From Antedon mediterranea (lineage: Eukaryota; Echinodermata; Crinoidea; Comatulida; Antedonidae), in the NCBI RefSeq assembly GCF_964355755.1, contig NC_092676.1, forward strand, positions 21,310,288 through 21,374,287: 64,000 nucleotides of DNA, written 5' to 3'. A program made the position numbers and the translations under genes. Shown here one piece after another: positions 50,001 to 62,299 of this stretch. Numbering within the stretch: the stretch's first letter is position 1; the number at the start of each line of letters is the position of its first letter. Under the pieces are notes generated by a model, which ran no database searches, was not told the origin of the DNA, and saw nothing but the letters and a program-made list of their open reading frames with translations.

Positions 50001-53000
50001 AGTTTTTTTTATTTATTTATACTGGGTAACCTCTTCAAGTCAAAGACTGGTTTCCAGAGGTCCCAGTTATGATCAGTGGCTGTGTGTGTACTAGTACACC
50101 GGGGCCCCCTACTTGTCTCGGAAGATGTACTAAGTTCTTTAAAGTGCACATGAGCTAGATGTTTATACGGTTTATAGTCCTTATAATAATTATGTCTTAA
50201 CCGCTCGACCACTCACTGACTTTGTTGCTGTACACTGTCTTCTAAATTTCTAGAATATAGATAAACACGTAATTCACATTTACAGGTATTCGTCAAACGG
50301 TTCTGTGTATTTCGCAACGAGCACATTTGACGAAAGCAAGGATCACCACTATGCGAAACTCGTACCCGAAGCCTACGGTGACAGTACCGCATTACAAGAG
50401 GGTGAAGGCGACCTTAGTATATCTCAAGATCGTCTCAGTGAGAAGAAATCTGACAGTGATTTCGCGCTGTGGAAGGCCTCAAAGCCAGGTGAACCAGCTT
50501 GGGACTCCCCATGGGGCAAGGTTGGTAATAATAGATATTGAAATTACTGTAAACCAATTTTAAAAGCACTATAAACAAAAAATGTAATGTCACAACAATT
50601 TGACCAGTGATATTACATATTAACCTAGCTTATATTCTGTGATAATTATAGTATTAAATTTATTAGAATTATCTTTTTTCTTTTGAGTGCCATTTGTTGC
50701 GATTAATGTACGTCCAAATTAAAAACAAATAATGAATTGAACAAACTAAATTACATTTTGTTACTACCATCACACAACACATTATTGTTCATTTTCAAAT
50801 TTATACTATCAAGTAAGCTTTCAATAAACATTGTGTTATGTTCTATAAAACATATTGCATATACTCTTCTGATGTCTATCAATTACCTCTGCTGAAATAG
50901 TATCTATTATTATATAAATTTACGTAAGGGCAAAATTCGGTAAATCGCGCGTTATTTCTAGAATGTTTACTCGATGGTATATAAAGTTGGTTCGTACTTT
51001 CGGTACTGATTTTAACCACCTGATGTAACCCTGTTTACTAATTAAATTGAGTTCGATAATTAGTTATTGACGATTAAAACGAATTTAGGTTCAACGATTT
51101 GCCCCAAATAGGGGTGTTTTTCGATCGTAATATACACTGTCTAATGGATGTCCATTTTGAAAAATACCCGCAGACAATAATACGAGGATGCTTCGCATTT
51201 TCCTATCTCCTCCTACGATAATTGTTTTTAATGACTGAAAACCGGTTGAACAGCTCGAGTACAGCATCATAATGTTGAAGACAGGCCGATTTAAAAAAAA
51301 AAATACTTTTTTGATAAATTTAATATACGTTTATACAAATGTCTTGATTTGCGATGAATGGAACATTCCAATTTTACATCTAGTTTTAACAATTAAAGTT
51401 GTTCTAATTTGAATCTAAAAAGAGTTATTTCTAAGATTCTATTTCACTTTGTAGGGTCGTCCAGGCTGGCATATTGAATGTTCAGTGATGGCTAGCTCTA
51501 TTTTGAATGAGTCAATGGATATCCACACTGGTGGTGTAGATTTAAAGTTTCCTCACCACGACAATGAGTTAGCTCAAGCTGAGGTAAGTCTGTGTAGAAG
51601 TCCTAACTTTAAAAAATAAAATTTTTATAAAAAATAGCCAAACCATAATAGAAAGTGTGCTATGGATAATTTTCAAAACATCAAACTATAGAGGGTGCTA
51701 TTTAGCAAAAAATGTTGATAATATGAAGTATCATAAAAAGATTTTTTAAAGGGAGTTTTGTATTCTTTCAAACATTCATAGAATGAATGTAGACCTTTTT
51801 TTCCTAGCATGATACTGTTGAAGTTTTACATTGTAATTCTTTGAGAATTATATAAGATCTTGCTAACATATCTGCAGATGATTTATATTTATGTTACAAA
51901 TTTTACAATAAAACCAGAGATTATATAAGTTCATATTGACATTTTTTATTCCTATTTTTCAATGTTACTACTATTTTTGTTTATTTCAAAGGCTTACTAC
52001 AACAATGATGACTGGGTCAAGTATTTCCTACATGCTGGACACTTGACCATCGAAGGTTGTAAGATGTCCAAGTCCTTAAAGAATTTCATCTCGATCAAAG
52101 ACGCCCTCAAACAGCATTCAGCTCGTCAGATTCGTTTGATGTTTCTGCTACACTCGTGGAAAGACACTTTAGATTATTCTACAGCCACTATGGAAATCGC
52201 TAAAGGTTTTGAAAAGTTTATGCATGTGAGTGTTAAATACAGTATTTACTATTACATAATTACTATATTCTGTGTATGTTATTGTAATCTTCTGAATTTT
52301 TACAGTATAGTATATCTATGTTTTATATTTCATGCCAGTTTCAAATGCATTTCCATTTTATATTACTATGGACAATAAAATAATATCAGTATCAGTATAA
52401 TTACAATGTAGGTTTTTTTCTAATTGCACGTCCAGTGATACCACATTTGAAAACTTGTTCAGTGGAATGTTGCCATTCAGTTTGTGTTGTTTTTCATATT
52501 TTAAGTTTACTATACTAAATAATAATTTTGTTTCACAGTGGTCTCTTTGCCTATTTGACCTAATTGCCTCTTTAGTAGTTCAATAACTCTAAATTAATTT
52601 AACTATATATTTTATATTTACAAATTTTCAGGAATTTTTCCTGAATGTTAAGGACGTACTAAGAGCAAGCCCCTCTTCTGGACCGGGTGCTTTCTGTAAA
52701 TGGAATGAAGAAGAAATTAAACTAAATAATAGGTAAGTAAATACTGTAAAATAATAAGACAAGAAACAAATTATTACCACAGATCATGTGATATGGTAGA
52801 GTAATTTGTCAAGATGTTGATACACATCCCATGTTGTTCCATTATCTAATAACAGTTGAGATATTCTCTCCTAAATGAAATGTATACAAATCTAAGGTCC
52901 TAGACAAACAGTAGAACTGAACCTCTCTTTTTGGACACTATCTGGACCCTGATTTAGGGATCACTCTTGTTAAATGGGATTCCCACTAATACGCATAACA

Positions 53001-56000
53001 AGAGCGTAAACACAATGTAAGGGATATGTCCAATCAAAAGTGACGTACAGAATCATCTAAACTATAGCTTCTGATTTGTAAATGCATCGTGTATCCATCT
53101 TAAAGGTCTGTGAGATTTAATATCATATTACTACTATATTTCTTGCACATCACAATTTATTGGCAAACTAGTTTGATAGTCTTAAATTATATTTCAAACT
53201 GAATTTTCATCATGTAAATAACTATAATTGGTTTTGTTAAGTTATTATGAAGGTAAAACCAAGATCCACCAATCTCTATGTGATTCAATTGATACACGCT
53301 CAGCTATGGAAGCAATGCGGCTACTGATAACACAATGTAACATATACATACAAGAGAAACGTTCATCTAAACAGGTTCCCAATGCAAAACTGCTAGAAGG
53401 AATTGCCAAGTATCTTACACGACTTATGAAGGTAAGTTGATAATCTAATGCTGAGTTATAAAACAGGACAGTGGGAGAACGACTAGTCGGATGCAATAGG
53501 CTCCAATCTTACTTGGCATACGTTCGATTTTGTTCAGTATTAATTTATAGAACAAATAAAAAGTAACTAAAACTACTAAGTACAGTTTTCTACAGTCTCT
53601 CTAATCTGGATGATAGAAGCACAGCACATTAATAATAGTCATCATCATCCCATTTCACTAAACTAGAGCCATTTTTCTTTTATTTATTTGCAAAGGACCA
53701 GTCAATTTCCTGATTCATTAATAACATTTTCTTTTCTGGGTGTTAATATAATATATACGAATTTGTAAAGCGCCAATTCCAGCAACAAGTGATCAAAGGT
53801 GCTGTGGACTTAGATGTTATACCTTTACCTTATACCAACAATATTCTTTTCCCCTAAGGGTCCCATCGTGTCATCGGCAGCCAACTACGGCGCCATTACG
53901 TCTGTCCACAACAGTGTGTGTGTGTATGAACTAGTACACTGGGGTAACCCCCTACTCGTCTCGAAAGATGTACTAGGTTCTTTAAAGTGCACATGAGCCA
54001 GATGTACACTGGACCTACGGTTTATAGTCCTTATCCGAGAAGAACACCAGAACCATGGAGCGAGTGAGCCTCGTACTCTTGCCGATGTTATGGCTATGGA
54101 TTACAGTTCCACTGTCTTAACGCTCGGCCCCACTCACCCTTGTATTGTTAAAAACAATAGCAAAGAAAAATGTTTCAGTTGTAAAACATTAAAAATATAT
54201 TTGTGTTCCCCTTTGACCCTCTATTACCCTTTTTTAGTTACTTTACATAAAATTGTACAATGAGGGGAGTTACACCATAGCAATTTTAAACAAGATTATA
54301 CTGTACTTTTATTTGTTTGTCTTTATTTATACTTAGGTTTTTGGTGCAATATCTGGGGATGAACTAATAGGTTTCCCTATTGCTGGTGGAACACAGAATG
54401 CAAATGTAAGTTAGTATTCACATCTTATAATCGATGCAAAGAGCATTAATGCAAAAATCAATTAAATATTTTAGAAAAAGTGTTATCTTGATTGATACGC
54501 CAATTTTTACAATCACTGGAACTAACTATATTAGTTTAAAAAAATAAATATATTTATGTTTTGTTCGGTACACACAGGTAGAGGAAACTGTTATGCCGTA
54601 TTTACAAACGCTATCAGAATTCCGTGGACAAGTTAGAAAAATTGCAAGGGAACAAAAATGTGAGTTTTAAAACGTTAAACGTACACAATGTTTTGTTTAT
54701 GTATAATTCATTATTTTTAATAAACACACAGCTAGACTGTATTTGTAGAGGTAGCAAACACATCTAAAGATGAACTGGATGTCACAATGGCAGATAAGAA
54801 GTTATGGAGGAATCTAGTCATATATTATGTTTGGCTATGTCTCGAACTAAGTAATGCGAATATTACATTAAAAAAATTTCATATAGCAATGGACATTTTA
54901 AAACTGTGTGACAGTCTACGAGATGATGTGTTACCAGAACTTGGAGTGAGGTTAGAAGACAGAGAAGGAGTTGCAGCAGTCATTAAGCTAGATGACAGAG
55001 AGACGCTCTTGAAAGAAAGAGAATTGGCATTGAAGGTATGGCACTAATAACAGTAACACGAAACAATTATGTAAGTGTAAATTACAATCGGGAAACAAAT
55101 GTAAAATTGTAAGTATTGCATTGCACAAGTATGAATGCACTTTTATAAAGGAAACTGAGTAACGATTTTGATTTCTTATCTGTTCAGGTTTTTAGCTGGT
55201 CTTTAGTTAGTCTTAATTAAAATATGTTTCGTTTTTAATTTTTTTAAATTATTTATACTGTACTGGTTGGCCCAATACAAGATAAGCATACTGAAAGACG
55301 ACCTACACTTTCCTAATAAGTGTGTTGATTTCAAATAGTCATTTTGTAAATTTATCTTTTGACTTGCCACTTACCAAGAATTGTTTAGCAAGAAAAAAAA
55401 AATACCGAATTAGATATAAATGCTTCTCCAAAATTTTAAAATGTTAGAGTTCATCTAAAATGGTAATCTATTAAAATTAATCTTTCTTTTTTAAACTTCT
55501 CTAACAGGAAGCAGAAAAGAAACGAAAAGCGAAAGAAGAAGCAAAAAGAAAGGAACAAGAGAGACAAGCAGCTAAAGACGCACAAAGACGGATCCCTCCA
55601 CAGGAGATGTTCAAGAAAGAAGCTGATAAATACTCGCAGTTTGATGATAAGGTATCCATAATGACGACATACCCGGGCCGGATTTAGAGGTGTAGATTGG
55701 CTATTGCATGTTCCTCTAGGCCTACTATAACTAAGTAGTGTTTTTCTTTTTATTTGTCCTCTCTGTGTCCTAATTTTAACAGAACACCACGGTAACTCCC
55801 TACCCATAAAAAAAGATGGGATGGGTAGTTCCAGATTTGTTCCACAACCAGAACTATAAATGAGAGAAACTCAAATTTTAAGACTATATTCTTATACTCC
55901 ATCAAAAATGGTACCTACCTACCGTACTATGTTATTTTTTTCTCTCCACCAGGGCATGCCAACACATGACAACAAAGGAGAACCTCTCAGTGCTAAACAA

Positions 56001-56081
56001 GTCAAGAAACTAGCCAAGGCTTATCAACAGCAAGAAAAACTCCACAATGACTGGCTAAAATCTGCCAATAATGGCAGTTAA
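44079..56081 (+). CDS. CARS1: Cysteinyl-tRNA synthetase, cytoplasmic, complete, 16 exons
   Basis: Exons: 44079-44088, 44935-45112, 47174-47369, 47857-48006, 48536-48676, 49876-49964, 50286-50520, 51455-51583, 51992-52225, 52632-52732, 53242-53431, 54337-54405, 54578-54659, 54887-55035, 55508-55651, 55953-56081. The sum is 2,226 nt (741 aa), against 748 in human CARS1. It charges tRNA-Cys with cysteine in the cytosol. Class I signatures are visible: [20 protein letters not shown] (HIGH-type motif and a zinc-site Cys), HIECSVMAS and [11 protein letters not shown] (further zinc ligands), and [11 protein letters not shown]. The eukaryote-specific insertion (KETNADKK...) and the lysine/glutamate-rich C-terminal extension ([17 protein letters not shown], then [11 protein letters not shown]) mark the cytosolic form. 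The 10-nt first exon (MTDG) is inferred from frame and its match to the family start; the rest is secure. Introns 2 and 5 carry DNA transposons. Confidence 0.97.
45347..46975. mobile_element. 1.6-kb TTAA-flanked non-autonomous transposon in CARS1 intron 2
   Basis: The ends are inverted: AGGGGGATTCTGGGTTTAAA at 45,347, and the complement of AGGGGGGTTCCGGGTTTAAA ending at 46,975. TTAA is duplicated at 45,343-45,346 and 46,976-46,979. A TTAA target with AGGG ends fits Kolobok (piggyBac is the alternative). The short ORFs inside are not recognisable. The interior is AGGCCTAG-rich and has a CpG-richer patch at 46.49-46.56 kb. Confidence 0.8.
47400..47527. repeat. Left-truncated copy of the TTA-flanked MITE
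   Basis: It shares TGATGATGTCATATCACTAC, TTTTTTTGTCAAACTAGTTT and the end GATAGTGTAGACAGAGC-TTTA with the element at 787-932. The opposite end is missing. It starts 30 bases after the CARS1 exon-3 donor. A further fragment is at 53,110-53,180. Confidence 0.75.
48808..49638. mobile_element. 831-bp Harbinger-like non-autonomous element in CARS1 intron 5
   Basis: The ends are inverted (GGGTATGT at 48,808; the complement of GGGTATGTTCAGACTCACGG at 49,638) and flanked by TTA (48,805-48,807 and 49,639-49,641). Inverted subterminal blocks include GGAGTTAT-TACGC, GTGTCTGAAC and CGGATTA. A 3-bp TTA duplication with GGG ends is the pattern of PIF/Harbinger. No transposase remains; the interior is CpG-richer than its surroundings. 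Confidence 0.8.
50015..50215. repeat. Dispersed SINE-like repeat, copy 1
   Basis: It shares GTGTGTACTAGTACACCGGG, CTCGGAAGATGTACTA-GTTCTTTAAAGTGCACATGA and GGTTTATAGTCCTTAT with 53,870-54,140. A partial copy lies at 39,995-40,115 (GGCCTACAGTTTATAGTCC; CAGAACCATGGAGTGAGTGA). The copies share orientation-independent blocks but no visible poly-A tail or target duplication. It lies within a CARS1 intron. Confidence 0.65.
53840..54140. repeat. Dispersed SINE-like repeat, copy 2
   Basis: This is the longest of the three copies in the window. It carries GTGTATGAACTAGTACACTG, TCTTTAAAGTGCACATGAGC, CGGTTTATAGTCCTTATCC and CCAGAACCATGGAGCGAGTG in that order. It lies in a CARS1 intron. Its family is unknown to me. 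Confidence 0.7.
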
Positions 56082-57140
56082 TGTTAGATAGAGATTTTAT
56101 GTATTTGTGGACTGTGATAATATATTGACGACTAGAATTTGTGGGAGTTTGTCTTTGAGATTGTATCAGCAGGGCAATGTTGGTTGGTAGAGTTGCAATG
56201 GTGTCTTCCAAGATTAGCTTTTGATGTTGTGTCAGGACATCATCTGATCAGGGAAGAGTTAAATGACAGTTAATTTAACTCTTCCCTGATCTGATTCTGT
56301 GATATCCTGCCACAGCCACAGTGCTGACTCTTGGTAGAAGTGACAATACATCATGTAACAGTGGGTTGGTAAACTTTTAATGAGTTGTCCAATCACACGA
56401 TGAGGTGCTTCAGATTTTAGAATGGTCATGACCTCAATTTTAAGAGAATTGCTGGTTACATTTTACTTTAATTTAAATAATTATTAATAATCAAAATAAA
56501 TATTTATATAGCTCCAATTCATGTATAAAAAGGTGTTGGTTGACAAACTTAAACTCATTAACATTTCTGAAATATTTTGTGTTTTACATTATTAAAGTTC
56601 AAACAGAAAGAGGAAGATAGTTTTCCAAAAGCAAGACAATAATATGTATTATATCTAGTATGTAACAGTATAATCCAAATTTTAAAGCTATCTGATATTT
56701 ATTTTTTGGAAATTTGTTGGATGACTTACCAAATTTAATGTCCTATTGTATTTGATGATGGGAATCTGTTAACTAATTCTCTTGATTATTATTAGCTTCT
56801 TTAAACAAATTATTCCAATTGAAAATATTGTTAATAGACCATCATTTTCTGTCGAAAATCGAAAATTCTTTCCATTCTTGAATTACGTTTCTCCCTCTAT
56901 TGTCGTCATATATTTATTTAACTATAAGTTAGTACTGACTGTACTAAGGTCTACTTAATTGTGTTTTTTTCTGAAATATACCAACATGTAATTGAAGAAT
57001 ATGTACAAGCCTAATATATTTTAACTGATTCTAATATCACTGGCATGGACACTTTATAAAAAAGTTGACCACCTTTATACATACGGGTGTTTGATTTTAA
57101 ATAGGAGTGTATTAACAGAGTCTACACTGCAGCAGTCCAT
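56082..57140. other. CARS1 3' UTR and downstream spacer
   Basis: Unique AT-rich sequence after the CARS1 stop. It contains a near-perfect inverted repeat around CATCATCTGATCAGGGAAGAG...CTCTTCCCTGATC (56,237-56,295), able to form a hairpin in the transcript. No coding exon was recognised. Confidence 0.55.
56495..56500 (+). terminator. Candidate CARS1 polyadenylation signal AATAAA
   Basis: First canonical AATAAA downstream of the CARS1 stop codon, about 415 bases away. A variant ATTAAA follows at about 56,592. Which one is used cannot be told from sequence. Confidence 0.45.
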
Positions 57141-57148
57141 TGTTGACC

Positions 57149-57403
57149 ATGATAGATGCATTGTATGCCGAGACCTTTGAGTATAAAGGAAAACGTTACA
57201 AGATCGCTTTTCAGAATAGAATCAATCCAGATATTGATGGTGGTCACATGAAACACATGAAAATCATTCCAAAAGAACGTACAGAAGTTGGGGCTGACTA
57301 CTGGGTTTCACTAATGGAAGACCCAACAGAGAAAATAATGATATCAGACCATACGTTATTATCATTAAACTTAAGATTGACAAATAAAAATCCTAAAATC
57401 TGA
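57149..57403 (+). CDS. Hypothetical ORF, unrecognised
   Basis: An 84-codon open frame from ATG at 57,149 (MIDALYAETFEYKGKRYKIA... to NKNPKI). It is hydrophilic, without a signal peptide or membrane segment, and its composition looks coding rather than random. A possible acceptor (TTTTAAATAG) lies at 57,103, but the frame is closed just upstream. It could be a lone exon, part of a CARS1-distal gene or a transposon fragment. I recognise no family. Confidence 0.3.
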   Translation: MIDALYAETFEYKGKRYKIAFQNRINPDIDGGHMKHMKIIPKERTEVGADYWVSLMEDPTEKIMISDHTLLSLNLRLTNKNPKI

Positions 57404-57526
57404 TCCATTTTATGATCTTGGACACAATTCAACGACATAGGCGCAACGCAAATGATTTGACCAACCACAAGATTCACCGAGTTGTGTGTCAAATTCCTTG
57501 AGTTGCTCTAGCGTCCTAGTTAATGA

Positions 57527-57629
57527 TTGGTTCCCACTAGAGAAGCAACACAGGGACGTAACGCAATTGACCAATCACAATTGCGATGTCGCTTGTCATG
57601 ATTTTACGTCCTCGCTAGTGGGAACCAAG
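57527..57629. repeat. ~103-bp MITE with TTGGTTCCCACTAG ends
   Basis: The ends TTGGTTCCCACTAG and CTAGTGGGAACCAAG are exact inverted copies around a GGACGTAACGCAATTGACCA core that is itself partly palindromic. A related, more diverged stretch lies immediately upstream (57,415-57,510), and another at 15,755-15,862. Confidence 0.75.
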
Positions 57630-59690
57630 CTTTAGTGGGAACCAACCAATGCAATCTAACAACAGGACACTGAGCTCGCTTGCCAAGATAGGATATCGTA
57701 ACATACTTTGATCTGCGGTAAGGCTTCGAGGTATTCATATAAAGCCGTCGAATTCTAAGATAACACCATACGTTGAATTGTTTTTTGTTATTTAATTGTG
57801 TTTCGGTATTTTAAAAGGTCGTATGTGTCTGATTTTTTTACGAATATAAAGTTTAATAGGCATCTACATTTTAAAATTGATTTGATCGAAGTAGACACAA
57901 TATTTCAGATTTAACAGTTATTTTAAGTTTTTTTATATTTTTTGCCGTGAATTGAAATTCATGTTTACCGTTAACCTACATTGCAACGGATTATGGACGG
58001 TACCGTTTTGGTACCCACTGGTGACTGCCACTAAACATTTGAGGAAGCCAATTGGACAACCGAAAATCAGTCAATCGTTTAAGGGGGCGGAGACTGATCG
58101 TTCCGAAACTAGAAACTGGCCAATCTCAGCGTCCTGTTGATTGAATAAGAAAATAATTGTTTTTACTTATTTCTTCAACACGAACTCTAGGCATACAACT
58201 CAGACCGTACCAAGGTCATCTTAACTCCAACTGAACCTTTGTGAAAGTACCAGAAAGCCCGTTGTTTTTACTTATTCTTCGACTCTTCAACCTACCAGAC
58301 AATACCAAACTCATTTTAAGTAATTCAAACTGTTCCTTTGTAAAAGTACTAGACTGCGATTTTTAGAATTCCAACTAGACCCATTAAAAAAAGGACCAGC
58401 AAACTGACTTTTCTGAAAGCTCCACTATACCTTTTTTTGAAAACTGGTACAATAAAAGAAGAAAGTACTACTCTAGGCTGCCCTTTATGGAATATTTTGC
58501 CAATATTTGTTACGGAAGATATTTTGATTTTCTTTCAGTAAAGAAAGACCGATTTTCCAATGTTTGCCAATGTAGACTAGTTGACAACTTCTGAAAACTG
58601 CAGAAACCTAGTTTATAGAAGATCTACATATTTGAGATTTTTTTGAATAGAATAGGGGAACTCATCAAATGATGGAACGTAATTCAAAACAAACAGCATG
58701 CTTGCACTACAATTTTTCTAGGCTGCTTCAGCAGCAAACGCAAGGCATTGTTATAGAATACTTTCAACGATATAGAATGATCAACATTCCTCATTGAGGG
58801 TAATATAATAAAATTATCTTTTAATTGAAATTGACAAATATTCAGTACAAAAATATGAATCAATATACCCGTTCATAACATTTTCAAGAAAAATACATTT
58901 ATACTGAATACATACATGTTCAAACTTGATCATTTGATATGATGATAAGAAGATGTCATTGTTTCTTGACGATCACGATTACACAATAAATACAGCAAAG
59001 TTACCGTTTTAAATAATTTGTTTTCAATACTAAAATATAGTTATTGTTATACTATTGATCCCGTTAGCAAGACAAAAATAGAAATAACGAATAGAAAAGA
59101 CCTTTAGAAGAATTGAGGCACTTCCTGCAGTGACATACATAATGCATGATGATATGCTATATAAAGATAGGGTGGAGTGAAATCAAACACTGTGAATTGG
59201 TCCTCGTTACGATAAGTACATTGTGGTGCACAAAAATACCTTTACTATTAGTATTAATATATCTTACTTCACTACTGTAGTAATGCATTTACTTTTATTC
59301 AATATTGTATAATATTAGACATGTTTATCATTTTTTTTATATTCAGTGGTATTACAGCTTCTACGAAAACAATACACAATATAAACTGTTATATACCGTG
59401 GCACTTTAAATGTGCGTAATGTTTCTGGCGTTTATATTTCAGCTTGGTGAGATTTTAAAGTAACGAATTTATTGTATGAAAAGTATGCCTACAAAATCCA
59501 GTACATTACATTTCCCTGACGTAGATGTTTTGACTGGATTGAGTTTCATACAATTTTATTTCTTTGATTTTTTTTTTTCATTTTTTTTTTTATTAAGCCA
59601 AGGGATAATTACAACGATAGAGATAATAAAAAAGGAGAAATAGGTCTTTATATTTCTAACACTATTAAATTTACCTTTCTCAAATATAAC
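57630..59690. other. Spacer without recognisable genes
   Basis: AT-rich sequence. The ORF at 57,952-58,140 and the phrases with ACCAG/AAAGTACCAG at 58.2-58.4 kb match no family I know. No element ends were found. Confidence 0.5.
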
Positions 59691-61045
59691 AATTCTTTAT
59701 TACAACAACAAATTCGATTTTAGGAAAGGGTACAATACTCTCATGGTCTTTATCGATCTTACCAATAAAATCGTAGATGCATTTGAAAATGAACAGTTTG
59801 CAATCGGCTTTTGACACCATTGACCATAAAATTCTAAAATACGCGGCACCGCACTTAATCTCTTCCAAAGTTATTTTTCAGATCGTGGCCACTGCACAAC
59901 ATATTTTAAATCTAACTTGAGTCCTTTTTGTTTTTTTAATTTATTTCCTGTAGGCCTATTTCATTTCATAAAACAATATAAATATTACATTACTCGGTTA
60001 CATTACACATTAATACAAAATTTAGCTTGAGTCTTATCACAATGGGGTGTTTCACAGGGTGTGTTACTTTAGTCCGCTTCTTGTATTCTTTATATTAATG
60101 ATACACATTTGTCTTCAAGACTGTTTTCTGTTTTTCTCTACGCGGACGACACCACTGTATTTTATTTAGGCAATCATATCAATCATCTTGCTGATACCTT
60201 GTTAAAACATTATCAATTAATTACACAATATGCAGCTTCATTCTGTTTCGAACACCACCTATTTTCAACCTAACATTAGATACTGGTCTTAAATTGTGAA
60301 ATAGTTATATCTGTAAATAAATACTTGTTTTCTAATAAGAATATAAAAAACACATTAAAATTTCAATTTATAATGTGGTTTTTTTTTCAATTAAAATTAT
60401 AAATATACTTTGCATCTCCCATTCTCTTCGGTACGGTACTTGATAAAACAATAATAAAAACACCATTGGTGGAGTAATTTATCTTCCTCCAAACCAATAC
60501 TGTAAATTATTAAATGATCTTTCTCTTGTCTTGCAAGCAATTAATAATGAAAAGAAAGTATCTTACCATATATAGGTGACATGTATGTTTACAACACTAT
60601 TCTGATGACCATGATATAGCAGGCGAAACTTGAAACGTTATCAAAAAGTAATTTAAGTAATGAATATAATTTGAGAATGACACGTTTATAATATGTTCTA
60701 TTTACAAGATTAATCAGAAATCAATTTTTGGTTTCAATAACTGGACCTAAAATTTGTAATGATCTCCTCGTTAAAATAAAACTTTCTGTATCTTTATTTA
60801 ATTTAAAAAAAATCTGTAAAACGTTAATACTATTAGCCACTTAAACAACTTAACGTTTGTTATGCTCAATATTTTATCTCTCTCTCTTTTTAACTATTTT
60901 TTGTTTTGTTTATTGTTTATGTTTCTTTTTATGTATTATGCATATTTGCATTCATTGTAGGGGCCCTCATGAGACAAGCTTTTGCTTCTAGTGCGGATCC
61001 CAATTATTACCGTATTGTTATAACTGTATAAATGTGTAGAAAAGG
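59690..61045 (+). mobile_element. Decayed LINE (non-LTR retrotransposon) reverse transcriptase remnant
   Basis: Plus-strand fragments in several frames keep reverse transcriptase order: FRKGYNTLMVFIDLTNKIVDAF at 59,715-59,780, FDTIDHKIL just after, a GVSQG-type stretch at about 60,045, ILYINDT, then SVFLYADDTTVFYLGNHIN at 60,130-60,180 (the YADD catalytic motif). A C-terminal piece with SITGPKICNDLLVKIKLSVS follows at about 60,735. Stops and frameshifts interrupt it. The FDTVDH and YADD context fits the Jockey/CR1/L2 group; the clade is not resolved. Confidence 0.8.
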
Positions 61046-61222
61046 CAATCCGTGAGTATCAAAGCATTGACAATCTTGGATTTCTCTGCAGTCGCGACAA
61101 GCTAAGGATAAACTTCGACAAGGCATTGCGTTGTAGAAATACATTTTTGATCGCCAAATCTTAGAACCATATACGCATTATATATTGTATAACAAGTAAA
61201 AATCTGTATGTATGTTATTCTG

Positions 61223-62218
61223 GGGTCTAGGACAACTACCATTTGGACAACTACCACCCGGACAACTACCACCCGGACAAAAACCTCCTGGACAATCACC
61301 CTCCTAGGACAACTACCCTCTAGGACAATTACCCCCTAGGACAACCCTAATCAGCGTGATTCTGCTGTCAGTAAACTTGAATCCTGTATTGCCGAAGTCA
61401 GAGCATGGGGTGTCAATCTAACAACCTGGTTATGAATGATGCTAAAACAGAACTTATTCATTTTTCTTCTCGTTTTAAGTCTGCCTGCTGGACTGCCTCT
61501 GTTAAGATTGGTAATTAAAGTATAAATTATAATTATACTTTATAGCTTACCAGCAAAGGATATCTCTAAAATTCAGCGAGTCCAGAACATAGCTGCCCGA
61601 TTGGTCGTTCAAAGCCCCACAAGGCAACATATCACACCTGTGCTGAGACAACTTCATTGGTAACACAAGGAATTACCTTCAAGATCCTGCTATTTGTTTT
61701 CAAAGTTCTTAATAATTCTTCATCTAAGTTCATTTCTGAACTTATTCAACCTTATGTTGCTAAGCTGTCTCTGAGATCTGGATCTGAGTCTCTTCTTGCC
61801 CATATATTTCATCCTTCCACTAAATTTTCTTCGGCATCCGTTTCTCTATGGAATGCGTTGCCTATAGAAATCCGTCAGGTTACTTTCACCAGTGTCTTCA
61901 AATCTCTCCTCAAAACCCACCTTAATTTGTCTGTCTTTGTAAAGCGCATTGAGGCTTTCAGCATAATGCGCTATATCAAGTACCAGTTATTATTATTAAC
62001 TACCTCCTAGGAGGGTAGTTGTCCTAGAGGGTAGTTGTCCTAGGGGGTAGTTGTCCTAGGGGGTAGTTGTCCGGGTGGGAGTTGTCCTAAGGGAGTAGTT
62101 GTCCTGAGGGTAATTGTCCTAGGGAGAAATTGTCCGGGTGGTAGTTGTCCTAGGGGGTCATTGTCCGGGTGGTAGTCGTCCGGGTGGTAATTGTCCAGGG
62201 GGTAGTTGTCCGGATACG
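61223..62218. mobile_element. ~1-kb foldback element with tandem-repeat inverted arms
   Basis: The left arm (61,223-61,345) is tandem GGACAACTACC(ACC)C-type units of about 15-16 bases. The right arm (61,990-62,218) is the same unit in opposite orientation (GGGTAGTTGTCCTAGG), at least 13 copies. GTTATTCTG is duplicated at 61,214-61,222 and 62,219-62,227. Inverted arms made of ~15-bp tandem repeats are the design of foldback transposons, including the TU elements described from sea urchins. The loop holds a LINE 3' fragment. Confidence 0.8.
61347..61985 (+). mobile_element. LINE 3' fragment in the loop of the foldback element
   Basis: It encodes the C-terminal end of a LINE ORF: ISKIQRVQNIAARLV-like sequence at 61,567-61,620, then the open frame 61,657-62,010 with GITFKILLFVFKVLNNSSSK, SELIQPYVAKLSLRSGSE, ASVSLWNALPIEIRQV and FKSLLKTHLNL. 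It ends in GCGCTATATCAAG and TTATTATTATTA, a typical CR1/L2-like microsatellite 3' end. It is truncated at the 5' side. Confidence 0.8.
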
Positions 62219-62299
62219 GTTATTCTGCCCTGCAGTCAGGACATTGTCAAAGATTCCCACTTTAAACTTATTTGAGTAGGAACTTGCCTTTGTTAGAGA

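Noticed and set aside
52300-52378. Extension of CARS1 exon 9 past 52,225
   Set aside because: The ORF runs through a GTGAGT donor. The next exon at 52,632 restores [12 protein letters not shown] in frame.
54736-54886. Open frame upstream of CARS1 exon 14 ([10 protein letters not shown]...)
   Set aside because: It is intron sequence that happens to be open in frame. The junction 54,659/54,887 restores the conserved family sequence, and an earlier acceptor at 54,748 would create a TAG.
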